NCBI GenBank assembly: GCA_014607495.2
Contig: CP053165.1
Span: 1,792,906 to 1,856,905 of the forward strand
Direction: 5' to 3'
Source: Carposina sasakii
Taxonomy: Eukaryota > Arthropoda > Insecta > Lepidoptera > Carposinidae
DNA: 64,000 nucleotides
Shown: piece after piece, positions 20,866-32,795 of the stretch
Position numbering within the stretch: position 1 is the stretch's first letter
How the letters are laid out: each line of letters starts with the position of its first letter
Made by a program: the position numbers and the translations under genes
The notes under the pieces: generated by a model
The model's database searches: none
What the model was told of the DNA's origin: nothing
What the model saw: the letters and a program-made list of their open reading frames with translations, nothing else

Positions 20866-21414
20866 GAGTACATCCAATTTGTAGTAGGGGAAAATTATGC
20901 GAGCGGCGTCGTTTGAAGTCTGTACGAATGTAGCGGTATGTATTTATTTTTAATATTTTCCACAGATTTTCTGGATAATGTCATCATGTCAATAATTATG
21001 AACAACTTTCTATCACATTTTAGTATGGGTAAACCTAGTAATTTTACGGAGATCAAACTAATTTTATTTAAATCGGTTTCGTTCATAAAATTGCTGATGA
21101 CGGGTTTTTGATAAAATAAGGCACAGAGGCAGATAAGTTAAAAGTCATGAACTGTGACGAAAAAGAATTTCTAAAAGTGCAATTTAGTAGGTACTTACTT
21201 GAAGATAATAAGTTTTCGGATAATAATATTATAATTTGGTAGCATGACCGGAATTTGTAGCATTAGATGACTACAGATGTTTTACGGGCACCATACGTAT
21301 GCAAATTTTCTTGAAATCTAAATATTTCAATAAGTATATGACATGTAATTTACATATTAAGTACATTTTATAATAATCTTTGTATCGAAACATTTGTGAA
21401 ACCGGAATAGAAGA

Positions 21415-21699
21415 ACTTTTAATATTTTTTTTATTACTTGATCGGGCGAAATTTATAGTGTTTGTATATGCCAGTTTTTTCATAGACAGATATTAATTAT
21501 TTCTCATGAAAAAATCTTGCTACACGCGTCAATGTGCATTTATGCAGAAAAACGCAGTCTATTTACTCTGCAAAGGTGAGTAATAATATTTTGGAAACCA
21601 CACACTTCCCAGCTATGGAAATGATATAGAGGAAAATGATTGTGATGATGAGGAGATTTCGTAGTTTTCGGGAACATAGATGACCAAAAATCATTCTGT
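21415..21699 (-). mobile_element. Family A element, truncated copy 5
   Basis: 'cttgatcgggcgaaatttat', 'cagaaaaacgcagtctattt' and 'gatgaccaaaaatcattctg'. The left third is missing. Confidence 0.7.
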
Positions 21700-21708
21700 A
21701 TTCATCAT

Positions 21709-21768
21709 CTGTAGAATCTCGTTTGAGATCCTGCAGTTTTGGCACACAGTTGTGTATATATGTATATC
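21709..21768 (+). repeat. Family H terminal fragment
   Basis: 'gatcctgcagttttggcaca' then 'cagttgtgtatatatgtata' matches the family end. Confidence 0.45.
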
Positions 21769-22719
21769 TTTTTAGTAAGATTTGTCATGCTTGTAACTAG
21801 ATTTCTCTGCAACAAGTTACTCGACATTTATGATATGAAACGGTAAATGGTCAGCTTTCTTGGACAATACAGGATGCAAGTAGATACTTTTTATGGTTGG
21901 TTTTCACTTACTACTTTTGTAGTACTTTGTTTACTAATAAAACATTGTAGTTCTACTTTGCGATAATAATCGTAAGGTTTTATTGTCGTGTTTAACACAG
22001 CCTATTAGATCTTAAGATTAAATCGCAGATTTTTTATATTATTTTCATAGTTTTTAGTTTAAATTCGCTACTGCTCTTAAGTTACGACGACGCTTGAAAT
22101 ATTAAGGTACATCAACTACGGGGAAGAAAAAAATAATTTTCTATCTTCCGAAATGTATGGTAGGAGTATTTTCCTTCGTACCCGTCGACATGTTAAAAAT
22201 AAATACTTAATCCATGTTATTCAGACGTTACTCAGCATATGTAAATCTATCGATATCTTCATTCAAAAATATAAAAATATATCAAAGTTCACTTAACTAC
22301 ACTAACTAATTAATAACCAATAATAACGATGGTCTCTAAAACCGTTATTACCTCTTTATAGATTAACTAGTGACAGTGTACAAAACGATGATTTCAACGT
22401 TGCTTCTTTCGCGTCTACGACAAAATATTTTGTCACCAAATTACTTTCGTTTCTTTTGTGTGCTCCCATTATCTTATTTGCTTTCCCTATGGAAAGCCCT
22501 TCGGCAAAAACTTGTTACCACATCAGCTCTGGTACAGATTTCTGTCATGTTGGGTGTTGGCTATACGAGTAGTTTAGGATCATTGGTTTTTATATCTCAT
22601 GCCTTTTGCATATTAAAAATCTTGTATATTATGTGAAATTTATTATATTAAATTACATGGCATTGATTATTATAATTATATTACCCTCCTATTACTAGAT
22701 ATTTTTTCAGTGCCTGTTC
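21769..22719. other. No supported gene
   Basis: An 88-codon plus-strand frame at 22370-22636 is Leu/Ser-rich and hydrophobic, but has no motif, no splice context and no homologue I recognise. Confidence 0.25.
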
Positions 22720-22724
22720 TGATG

Positions 22725-22858
22725 CGGAGTGTCACTGGAGTAACTCAGCCGCATCTCCTTCCGTGCATGTCGTAAGAGTCGAATAAGGATTAAGCGTCGT
22801 TCTCTCTAGCGATGCTGCGAACTTCTCACTGATATTTACCATCTGACTGATTTGTTAT
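22725..22858 (+). repeat. Family H repeat, 5' part
   Basis: 'gatgcggagtgtcactggag', 'cagccgcatctccttccgtg', 'catgtcgtaagagtcgaata'. Confidence 0.6.
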
Positions 22859-22859
22859 A

Positions 22860-23870
22860 CAGAGTATGTGTGTGACAGTAAGGCAAATACTGAAATACAG
22901 AACAAGTGCCTCTCACAATGCATTCGGGTCAGTGAGTCGACCGGAAAGTGTTGCGACGAGCGTGCAGGCGAGATGCGTTCTGGTCGGTGAGTCGACTGGG
23001 AACGTGTTCCAGGCGATTCGTTCTGGTCTTTGAAGCGACTGTGAACGTGATGTGGCTGATGTGTTCTGATCTGCGCGTGGACTGGGAACATGTCGTGCCG
23101 TGATGCCGTTGCGTGCGTGCGTTGCTAACAGGTCCAGGAAGCTGTCTTGGCGGGTTCTTATGAATCTGCTGGCTGCTGGCGTGCTGCCGCTGCTGATGCT
23201 GTTGTGATGATACCTTTGCTGCGGAGTGCTGCGATGATGATGAAGTTACTGAAGGCTAAAGGTTGCATATGTCCAGTTCACAAGGGTTACCAGTGTGGGG
23301 TTGGTGAAAAGGGAAGCGCTTCCGGCCCCACCGGGCCACTAGCAGTTGTTTGGCCCATGTATATATTCCAATCATTGTGAGAAACTTCAATATCGCGTTC
23401 TAGGATTTTGCATTCGATTGTGGTTCTCTCCTGCATCCGATAGATGGCTCCGCTACATCACATTTTTTATTTGATTATCCCCAATGATTGCTTTCCGCGC
23501 CAATTGTATCGGGTAATCCTGTGACTAGTTAAATGAGCCTATTGATTTTTGTGTGAAACATTGCTGATTTTTGGATCCTAGTTAATGGACCTATTGAATT
23601 GTGTGAAACATTGCTGATTTTTGGATCACTTGTGACTCTACACTGCGGTTGATCAGTATTTTGAACTTTTTTGGAACCACATTTTTGTGAAAATAATTCT
23701 TAGGTTAAAATAATTGTTTTCAAGTATCTAAGGGCTGCATAAACGAACTAGATATTTTTTGAAATAAAAAAATCTGGGTTTTTGCTGCGAAAATTTTTAG
23801 TGGTTTTCCCCTCAGAATCATGGTCTAAATTCGCCATATCAATATTTGCCTGGCTGTCACTTCCACCGTG
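22860..23870. mobile_element. Family I DNA element enlarged by an LTR-like insertion
   Basis: The left end 'gacagtaaggcaaatactga' and right end 'atcaatatttgcctggctgt' match the compact copy at 44488-44876, as does the body 'tccgcgccaattgtatcggg' and 'aatcctgtgactagttaaat'. Between them sits about 540 bp of GC-rich sequence absent from the other copy. Confidence 0.65.
22918..23457 (-). mobile_element. Solo-LTR-like insertion
   Basis: Flanked by TCACA at 22913-22917 and 23458-23462. Read on the minus strand it begins TGTAGCGGAGCCATCTATCG, and part of it recurs at 1055-1212. GC-rich with CpG. The other terminus (..GCAT) is not a clean CA, so the exact boundary is uncertain. No internal coding. 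Confidence 0.5.
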
Positions 23871-24011
23871 TATAGTATAAAACACGCGCATCCTAACTTT
23901 TGTATTGTCTTTTATCCGTGTCTTACTTATAAAGCCTTGATATCGCAGAATAGAGCTGCCATCATAATTAAATTAATGAACAATAAAATTAAATAATTTA
24001 ACATAACTTCT

Positions 24012-24287
24012 TTGTCACTTCACTCATCCTCTCTACATGCCCAAACCACTTCAACATACCCTTCTCAATCTTCATCAAGAGTAGATGGAAGGGTTGGAAG
24101 GAGACCTCGCTGGACCTTCACCGATCAAATTGGTGAAATTCTAAAGATAGGTCAGGGCAAGAGTACCCTAAACCGACGAGCGTGCATGAAGAATATCATG
24201 AAAGTAGATGAAGCGAAAGAGGTGTGTCAGGATCGTAGCAAATGGAGATCCGTGATCTCTGCCTACTCCTCCGGGAAAGAGGCGTGA
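24012..24287 (+). pseudogene. Reverse-transcriptase C-terminal fragment
   Basis: From about 24080 the frame reads VDGRVGRRPRWTFTDQIGEI, then ACMKNIMKVDEAKEVCQDRS and KWRSVISAYSSGKEA-stop, the C-terminus of an insect non-LTR element. The preceding bases ('cctctctacatgcccaaacc') look like the same region in the opposite orientation, so the fragment is rearranged. Confidence 0.65.
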
Positions 24288-24729
24288 TTATTATGTATTA
24301 TGTAATTAAACATAATTATCATTTTAATACAGTGTATTATTATTTTTATAGACATTATATTTATGTTTAGTAATAATTTAAACTCATCATACTCGTAATT
24401 AGGTAATAACATGTTAAATCACCCGTTTTTTATTACTTTTCAATCAGAACCACTGATAAATTGCCATGTTTATTACCAACTTAAAAACAAATATTTTCAT
24501 TTCTAAAAGTGGAGCCAACTAAGAAACTAATTATTTTAAAGTAGGTACATAATTATTTTAATTTACTAATGAAACTATGCTGACTAATATTGCCTATACA
24601 ATGTATAGGCAATATTATAGTATACATGTAAGGTCTTTTCGAAATTAGTGATTATCTTTTGACACTAAACTATACCTCGTTTTTTAACCCGCCCGGCTTC
24701 CCACGGGTGCAATACGGATACTATAAATA

Positions 24730-24989
24730 CAGGGTGTAACAAAAAGGGTATGTTAAGCGAAAAGCTACGTAAATAGACCACTTTAGAGAATCTATCTACA
24801 AAATTTGAGACTCGAAATCACATGTTTATTTTTCCCGATAGTATGGAGAATTTTTAAATATCTTAGGAATTTTTATACAATCTTGAAAAATAAACATGTG
24901 ATTTCGAGTCTCAAATTTTGTGGATAGGTTCTCTACAGTGGGCTATTTACGTAGCTTTTCGCTTAACATACTCTTTTTGTTATACCCCG
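24730..24989. mobile_element. Family B palindromic MITE, copy 4
   Basis: CAGGGTGTAACAAAAAGGGT at the left, 'catactctttttgttatacc' at the right. The arms are nearly perfectly complementary ('caaaatttgagactcgaaat' against its mirror). Confidence 0.82.
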
Positions 24990-25273
24990 TCATAGAGAAA
25001 TAAGATGTAGACATAGAGTGCTAATGTCATACTAACAGTTTCGATGCACCATTATACTTTTCGGTGCCTCACAATTCCAGTCCTTGACACTTGGATTGCA
25101 TTACTATATGTTACAATACATTAGTAATGTAGTACATTACTATACATTGCACTAATAGAATCTAAGTCTCAAGGACTGGAATTGTGAGACACCGAAAAGT
25201 CTAATGGTGCATCGAAACAGTTAGTATGACATTATCACTCTGTCTTTATCTTATTCCTCTAAGACCCTGTATA
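24990..25273. mobile_element. Long palindrome directly adjoining the family B copy
   Basis: Left arm 'gtcatactaacagtttcgat' and 'tgcctcacaattccagtcct'; right arm carries their complements ('aggactggaattgtgagaca', 'atcgaaacagttagtatgac'). The arms are about 100 bases with an AT-rich centre. The right end reads TACAGGGTCTTAGAGG when inverted. Non-coding. Confidence 0.75.
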
Positions 25274-25504
25274 AACCATCCTCTTAAATTACTCTTTCTA
25301 TTTAAAAAAACCGCATCAAAATCCGTTGTGTAGATTAGAATATCTAAGCATAGGTACATAAGAATAGAAAGACATTTGGAACAACTTTGTTTATGCTATG
25401 ATTATAATACGAGAGCGGTGACGACATGTGAAATGTTCCTTCCCAACCGCTATAAGACAACAACGCTATCCTAGGAAACCAAAGAAGCTTGACACCCGTA
25501 TCTA

Positions 25505-25531
25505 CGGGTGTAACAAAAGGTGTATGTTAAG
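25505..25531 (+). mobile_element. Family B 5'-end fragment
   Basis: 'gggtgtaacaaaaggtgtat' then 'gttaag', after which similarity stops. Confidence 0.5.
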
Positions 25532-25776
25532 AAGTCTAGTATCCAGCGAGAAAAGTGTCTATGATCGATTCGGTTCACTTTCTTTCGAGTGAGCTATGAT
25601 TTTATGCGCAATAATAAAATGTTATGTCTATGTACTTTGTTCGGTGATCGACCGGCTTAATGGCTGTTAATTTATTACAAATATTTTCTATTTTGTGGTT
25701 TCTATACGATCGTGTTAATGGAATAAATCGGTCGTTTCTGTAGCAACTGACAAACACATAAAATAGATTTATCAAA

Positions 25777-26033
25777 CAGGGTGTAACATAAGGGGTATGC
25801 TAAGCGAAAAGCTATGTAAATAGCCCACTAAAAGGAACCTACAAAATTTCAGACTCAAAATCACATGTCTATTTTTTATGATAGTATGGAGAATTCCTAA
25901 ACATCTCAGGAATGTTCATACAATCTTGAAAAATAAACATGTGATTTCGGTTCTCAAGTTTCGGGAATAGGTTCCCTAAAGTGGACTGTTTACATACCTT
26001 TTCGCTTAACATACCTCTTCTATTACAACCCTG
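25777..26033. mobile_element. Family B palindromic MITE, copy 5
   Basis: CAGGGTGTAACATAAGGGGT left, 'acctcttctattacaaccctg' right. Inner arms match copy 1. Confidence 0.8.
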
Positions 26034-26109
26034 TATATTATCTTCTATCCCAAAACTACTTCTTCTGTCCCTGAACTGCTGAGACACAAAGAAGATCATA
26101 ACAATATAT

Positions 26110-26445
26110 TTTCGTTGCCACCCTTAACGATGGGTACGTACTCTATACATCAAATAAAGTAAGTTTATGTCAAAAAAAAATGCTGGGGAACGATGTAAAT
26201 TTAAAAACAAAAATCTTGAACGCGCGAAATTTATAGTATTCAGTATTTGTGTTAGTTTTCTTATAGCTAGATTTTATTTATTTTTCATAAAAAAATGTTA
26301 CACGCGTCAATATTTACTCAACTTTGGACCCTAATGTCTAGGGAACCAGTTACTTCCCAGGTATGCTTCCAAGGAGAAAAATTATAGTGATGATGAGGAG
26401 ATTCCGTAGTATTCGGGAACGTTGACGACCAAAAATCACCCTACA
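26110..26445 (-). mobile_element. Family A element, copy 6
   Basis: From 'cgttgccacccttaacgatg' to 'gacgaccaaaaatcacccta', with a small internal deletion near 'ttacacgcgtcaatatttac'. Confidence 0.75.
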
Positions 26446-26764
26446 TATATTGTAATTGTAACCGAACTTGTACATCTCAACTATACCCTCATAATTTGTC
26501 AGAAGCGGCACCATGTGGTTTTATCGGCCTTTGGTGCTCTGCCTACCCCGTAAGGGATAAAGGCGTGATTATATGTATGTATGTAGTATTATCATATCTG
26601 TGGTAGATCCACGATTAGCATAGCGGGGCCAAATGTAAAATATGACGTTTTCGTTACAAATAGACAGTCTTTAATCTTCGGTTAATTTTAGATTTAGTAC
26701 CTTTAAACATACGAGACTTCCCTTTCTGTTTGATTCTAAAAAAGCAAGACAGCAACTTTACAAA

Positions 26765-27084
26765 TCTATCTATTCATATAATAAAAATATAACGGATCGC
26801 TGTCTGCACATGGAAGATATATAAGAAATAATATTATACCTATAGAATACTTTTATCAGCGCAATAGTACCCAAAACGATGATTTTTGGATTTTTTGTCT
26901 GTTTGTGCGTTTGTGCACGCTAATCGCAGAAACGGCTGAACCGATTTCGATGCAGTTTTCAGGAATATATTATGACAGGTCCCACTTAACATCTAGTCTA
27001 CTTTTTATCCCGGGAAAATGTTTTTATACCGGATAATTTCGATATTTTGTTTTCCAAGCGGACGGAGTCGCGGACGTCCACTAG
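26765..27084 (+). mobile_element. Family D Helitron-like copy
   Basis: 'aacggatcgctgtctgcaca', 'gaaacggctgaaccgatttc', then 'gacggagtcgcggacgtcca' and terminal CTAG followed by T. Confidence 0.68.
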
Positions 27085-27622
27085 TTCACGAATAAAAATA
27101 ATTATTTTCGTGAAAATAACGCAAAACGTAAATTAATACGGACTGTACTAACTATACGTAGAGACACATTTATAGCTAATTGTCTAATGACACTAATGAC
27201 CGTAGTGTTACTCTATGTATTATAAGCAAGCACATTTATATTTAGCATTTTAAAAATGTATATTAGTTGCGTATCCCTTGAATATATTATGTACATACGT
27301 TAATAATTTTTGGTAGAGGTAGAGTTCAACTTAGATCTGATTAAAAGAGCTTTTGTCAGCGCCATCTATGCTCTTACATTAAGACTAGTTAAGCTTGGTG
27401 GGAAAGTATGGTGGTAGAGTTTGTAGAGGTGGTTCAGTTAGTCCAATGTCCATTCTCAACGTATTATAGTTATGTGCATAATTTGAAAGATGGCGTTGTA
27501 TAATATTATTTGTTAGAAAGAAAGTTTTTGAAAAAGTTTTGTTTCAATAAAAATAATGATAATGATGATGATTCATAGTACATATAATACAAGGTATCTC
27601 AGAGAATCCCAATGCAGATATA

Positions 27623-27857
27623 CAGGGTGTAACAAAAGGGGTATGTTAAGCGAAAATCAATGCAAATAGCCCACCATAGAGAACCTATCCACAGAATTTG
27701 AGACACGAACTCACATGTTTATTTTTCCAGATAGTATGGAGAATTCTTAAGTGTGGAAAAATAAACATGTGAGTTCGTGACTCAAATTCTGTGGATAGGT
27801 TCTCTATGGTGAGCTATTTACATAGCTTTTCGCTTAACATACCCTTTTTGTACCCTG
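27623..27857. mobile_element. Family B palindromic MITE, copy 6
   Basis: CAGGGTGTAACAAAAGGGGT left, 'cataccctttttgtaccctg' right. 'cacatgtttatttttccaga' pairs with 'gtggaaaaataaacatgtg'. Confidence 0.82.
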
Positions 27858-28269
27858 TATAAGTGTGAAACATTTTATAGGAAAACTTTTTTCTAACCAG
27901 CAGAGGGCTTAAACAAAGTAACAACCTTTCTCAATCGAATCGAACTTTGTTCGTCATCAACACGTTACAAACCGTTAGTAAGTAGTTAGCCCATATCGTG
28001 ACAATTGTAATTAGATGCAGTGAAGTCACAATTTTTAAAAGAGATGGCTAAGTTCGCAAAGTTATTGAACCATTTACGAAAATAGCGATTAGATATCTAT
28101 TTAAGGCACGCACAATAAAGCCTTCTCATTGAATAGCGATCTGTGCCGACGACGCTTGAACAATGATTACCTACTCCCTGTTTCTTCCAATATCTGGCTA
28201 AGAGATTGATCAAGATTTACCTATCCTACCGAATATTGATTTTATCGATTATCCAAAATACACCCTGTA

Positions 28270-28590
28270 TATTATGCCCAGTATACATAGACAGATCCCG
28301 AAACAAAATTATCCAGCAGAAGTCAAAGTAACAGACATAGTCACGAAGTGTAGCAAACTGAAGTGGCAGTGGGCTGGTCACGTCTATCGTAAAACCGATG
28401 GACGGTGGAGTAAGCGGCTTCTCATATATGGAAACGCAAGCAAGCGTAGCGTTGGACGCCCTCAAGCCAGATGCACCGATGACTTGAAGAGGGCGGCTGG
28501 TAGGGACTGGATAACGAAAACAGGAGATCAAACACTATGGCGTGCCCTTTAGGAGACCTACGTTATGAAGTAGACTGTAATAGGGTGATA
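28270..28590 (+). pseudogene. Reverse-transcriptase C-terminal fragment
   Basis: Open frame reading EVKVTDIVTKCSKLKWQWAG, HVYRKTDGRWSKRLLIYGNA, then GRPQARCTDDLKRAAGRDWI and TKTGDQTLWRAL-stop. It is the same family as 17794-18232 but lies in the plus orientation and retains the D-D-L-K-R...W-R-A-L end. The polymerase catalytic core is absent. Confidence 0.8.
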
Positions 28591-28674
28591 TAAGAAAGAG
28601 AATAAGAAGAATAACAAATTATTTAATCAGTATTTAGAAACGTTTCACAATATAGGCAAGTAAAAAAAAAAATA

Positions 28675-28740
28675 TGCTGAAATGGCTCAGCATATAGCTG
28701 CAGACCAAAAACAGATGGTCTGCAGCGCTGGTTTTCAGCT
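28675..28740. repeat. Two adjacent small hairpins
   Basis: 'atgctgaaatggctcagcat' folds on itself, and 'gctgcagaccaaaaacagat' with 'ggtctgcagc' forms a second stem. Confidence 0.5.
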
Positions 28741-29628
28741 GGACCCGTTCGTTATATTGGTGTTCCAGATTACACTATAAAATATAATTCAAATTTTCAA
28801 TATGGTAACTACACTAATGCACAAGCTATATATGCAATTAACCTGCTGGTAATAATATAATATATAAAAAATATTTGATGTGGTGTGACAACAATGTCTA
28901 CCTATATATGCTGATATAACAAACATTACATCTAGCAAGTAGCATCTAGCTGAGCCTTGGAGTCAATGATCACCTACCTAACTACCTACACAAAATACTA
29001 AAAAGTCTGCTACAATAGAACACCTGACTGCACAATTAATATCTAATAGTATCAAAAGTATGTGATATTAGTAATACATTTTTTTTAAAAGGTAACCCAT
29101 CCTAGTGTCGCTTTAAACCGGTAGAGTCATCGCGTGTGTTTACGGGTAAATACGGAGCCACAGAAAAAAATATACAGTACGTCAAAACATATTTTGTGTC
29201 AACTCTTTCGCCTTATTGATTAACATACATTATCCTTGCTAACTATTGTAGAGGTTACTGTAAAATATTTCTAAAATCCTTTTAGATAGGTACCAATTTT
29301 GTTATAAAATACATATAAGACAAACGATTACTTATTTACTTAACTAAGTTGGAAGTAGTAATCAATCCATAGCCTTTATTTAATCGACAATACAATATTA
29401 TATAAACCAAAGGACATAACAAAATTGTATCCCTGAGGTAATAAGATATAAATAATAAAACATCCGTAGGTAACAAACATAAATATTCAAAGGACATCTT
29501 CTTTACATCACTATTCTCTCATCATCATTATGTCATCACCTTCTAATAATATATTATGGGTTGCCGACTAAAGATATTGCTTTTACCGTCAACTCTTCTT
29601 GGGAATCGCTAAATAATGAAATCACAGT
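28741..29628. other. No supported feature
   Basis: AT-rich, apparently unique sequence without convincing frames or family repeats. Confidence 0.3.
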
Positions 29629-29800
29629 ATTTTCCGTGCATATCACAAAAGTCGTTTAGAACTCAGACATTCTCTCAGGTGATAGCCTTATCACTGCTTT
29701 ACATCTATTCCCTCTTTAATAAACGTGGCTGTGGGCTCTCGTTTATGATCCTACAGTTCTAGCTACCCTATTTCAGGAATACAGCAGGTATTATATTTTC
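29629..29800 (+). repeat. Family H repeat
   Basis: 'cattctctcaggtgatagcc', 'aataaacgtggctgtgggct' and 'gatcctacagttctagctac' keep the family order. Confidence 0.55.
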
Positions 29801-29912
29801 CGTAACTAACCGAAATCACTGCAATCAAAGTTTGTTCACTGACAGTTACTCTGTGACCACACCAAGAATACGGAAAGTAGTTCAAAGTACCGTTTTGACT
29901 CCATCGTCGATC

Positions 29913-29999
29913 AGTTCTCTGGTTAACGCAGCGTGTATCGCGCGCTTAGACGCGAGTGTGAACGCATACTTATTTAGGGTGATCGGTTTTTTTATAACG
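29913..29999 (+). promoter_or_regulatory. Candidate start site and 5' non-coding exon of the gene at 41313-48223
   Basis: TCAGT at 29911-29915 fits the arthropod initiator. A CpG-rich patch ('tatcgcgcgcttagacgcga') follows, and a consensus donor ACG|GTAAGT falls at 29999/30000. An intron of about 11.3 kb would carry this to the acceptor at 41312. No clear DPE is seen and nothing directly links the two, so this is an inference. Confidence 0.35.
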
Positions 30000-30156
30000 G
30001 TAAGTTTCCTTTTAAAAAGTTTTTTTAATAATATCATCACGTATATCGTCTATAAGTTTATTTATCTATTGGTAAACAAGTATGAATAAGATTATGTTTT
30101 GGTAAAATTTCCAAAACTACTAGAACTGCAGGATCACTTGAGATTTTATTCGACGG

Positions 30157-30268
30157 TCTTCAGCCTATTGCAGTCCACTGCTGGAAGTAGGTCTCCCCCA
30201 GGGCCACTGCCACAGGGGGGTTTTGCCCATAGTCACCACGGTGGGCAGGGAGCTTGGTCACCGATTTT
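30157..30268 (-). repeat. Retroelement tail (family F)
   Basis: 'gcctattgcagtccactgct' then 'tagtcaccacggtgggcagg'. Confidence 0.7.
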
Positions 30269-31807
30269 CGACAGTGTAAAGGATAAAATGCTAAAGTGCC
30301 ACTATGGTAGAAAACAAGTTACATATTATGCATGGTAGAACTGCATTTTGCATTTTTTATTTTTCCAAGTATTATCCAAGCGTAGGCACCAAAGCTATAT
30401 TATTATTATATTACTATTATTATTATATAAAGCTATATTACTATTATTTTACTTCCGGATACTTAAAGTAAAACATTATAATTCTAGTAACTTCTAGAAT
30501 ACCTAGACTTTTCATATTACGTCTCACGCCATTGGCCACCCCTCATACTAAATTATCATAATGTATCGTTATGATATTAAACATTCTCAAGATAATAGGT
30601 ATTCCGATTTGAAATTTTCATACAAAATGCAGCAACGTTTTTTTTCCAATAAGTAATAAAAAAATAAAAAGGCCCGATTGAAATGTTTGTGAATACTATT
30701 TACATGTGTCACAAAAATTTGGTTTAAATTTTTTTTTGCGGGTAAACTATAAAATTAATTTGTATGCAAAATTACATTACTTTCCTTAAAATATTAATCA
30801 GATCCCATAGTTTAAAATAGACACAAAATCAGGGTGGTATAAGACAACTCGACTGGCACCCCTAACTAAAACAAGATACGTCGGAATCATAAGTTTTTTC
30901 TAGTTAAAAAAAATAGGATGAAATGATATTCAACTTCTTTACAAATAAGCATTAAAATCATGCAATAAAGTTTTAATCATATTAATTAAAATCGATACAT
31001 TGTTGGGCAATAGAATTGCTCACATGCGAAATATCAAATCTCTCCCTTTACACTAAGTACTAAAAAGTCAGGATCAGTAAAAAAATAAATATATTCACAG
31101 TTCTGTCGGTTACTCCTAAATGGCATCTGTAACTCCTGTGAGCCAGGATCCACAGAAGCGACCAGAAAAATGCATAACAAAGCATAGAAAATACCGGGGG
31201 GACCTAACTAGCGACAATAAAGCATTAAGACTAATAGAAAAACAGAGTGTGAAGAATGAAGATAGGTATGGATATTTCCTAAAACGTAAATGGCACTACA
31301 CTTCACGGAAATTATTTCGAAAACTTTATTAACAGTATCTTAAACCTTAGCTGCCATCATTCCAAGAATCTCATTTGACTTGGACCATAAGCAGAAGAAG
31401 GCGAAGAAACAAAATCGAAGTATATTTCAAACAAAGTCAGTTTTTAAACACCATTAGTTTTTTAAATCTACTAGCCAAAGAGCTAATTGTGCTACCATAG
31501 ATACAGAAGAATTGCTAGAACTGTATTTCCTCCTAGACCGCTAAACGGCGGATTTTTCAATCCGGCTTCAACATAGTATGCTCAATACTGTCTAATTAAA
31601 CAGAACTTGTCTTGTAACGCATCCGAAGGTATATACTGTTGTTTCTCAACCTGTGATAATCTTTCAATTAAGTTATCAATTTCCATCTCTGTTAAAAGTT
31701 TCTCCAAAATTATTATTTTAGATCTTTATGATTTTGTTCTACTATTTATACCTATACCTAAGCAAATAGTTTAATTCCTGCGGAAAATCTTGCAGATATA
31801 AATAATA
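30269..31807. other. No supported gene
   Basis: Mostly AT-rich. A 70-codon plus-strand frame at 31120-31332 is basic and hydrophilic but has no recognisable domain. Confidence 0.25.
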
Positions 31808-32240
31808 TATCATCATCTTCCTGCCCTGTTCCCATTTATTTGGGGTCTGCGCAATATGTGATTTTCTTCCATTCATCTCTATTATCTGTCACACAGTCCT
31901 TCCTCACACAGTACATCCAACACTTCTTTGGTCTACCTCTTCCTTTATATCCATCCACACTCATGCACAACGTTCTCTGTAAAATATGCCTTTGATCCCG
32001 TCGCTTTACATGCCCGTACCAAGACAGACGGTTACTTCGCAACTTATCTGTGATCGGCGCAACTTTCAAACTTCCTCTTTATACCCATTTCTTATTTTAT
32101 CCATTCTTATTACTCCACACATCCATCTCAACATTTTCATCTCGCTTTCATTCAGATCCATACAAGACGACAGGTCGTATTACGGTCTTGTACACCTTAC
32201 CTTTTAGCTTTAACAGCACCCGGGCATCGCACTTACGTGC
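31808..32240 (-). pseudogene. Reverse-transcriptase C-terminal fragment, second family
   Basis: The minus strand reads LKLKGKVYKTVIRPVVLYGS with a frame change, then KVAPITDKLRSNRLSWYGHV, GRGRPKKCWMYCVRKD and WKKITYCADPK-stop. W-Y-G-H-V and the R-G-R-P-K-K segment place it at the C-terminus of an insect non-LTR polymerase, a different lineage from 28270-28590. The end recurs at 57840-57965. Confidence 0.78.
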
Positions 32241-32616
32241 GACCTATCGCCATTTCATCCATCCTGATCTAATTCGGTGCTTTATATCTCAGTCTATTTC
32301 CCCATCCCCTTGTAATACTAAAGATAAATAATATATAACTATATGTATTTCCAATCTAGAGCTTATAAAACAAGTGAAAGCTTAATATAAATTAACAGGA
32401 CGTTCGTCTCTTGGATATATTTCCAGATAAATGCATCTGAGAATTAGGGTCATACACTTTCTCTTCAAAAACAGTAGTGCATTTGCACTTTCTTGACGCA
32501 CGTGTTTGGTTATAGTTTCAAAGGGTTTACCTTGTACATTTATCTATTTATATTGGTTATTTTTATATAAAAAGATTAGCACAATACTGGACTACTTAAA
32601 TTAATATAACCTTATG

Positions 32617-32741
32617 ACTCGACTAAGGAAGTCAGGGATTCTCTCAGGCGATTAGCTAGCAACTTGTCACTGATCATTAACATCTGGCCCCGCTATGCTA
32701 TACGTGGCTATGGGATCTCTATGATCGTGCAGTTCTGGCTA
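32617..32741 (+). repeat. Family H repeat
   Basis: 'tctctcaggcgattagctag', 'caacttgtcactgatcatta', 'gatcgtgcagttctggct'. Confidence 0.6.
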
Positions 32742-32795
32742 AATAAATAAGCTAAATAAATAAAAATAAAAATCTCAGACTAGACCCGTCTTATC

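Noticed and set aside
22370..22636. 88-codon hydrophobic frame, considered as a chemoreceptor exon
   Set aside because: No receptor signature (no RHQ, YPFD or terminal W-S-F motif) and no splice sites in suitable positions.
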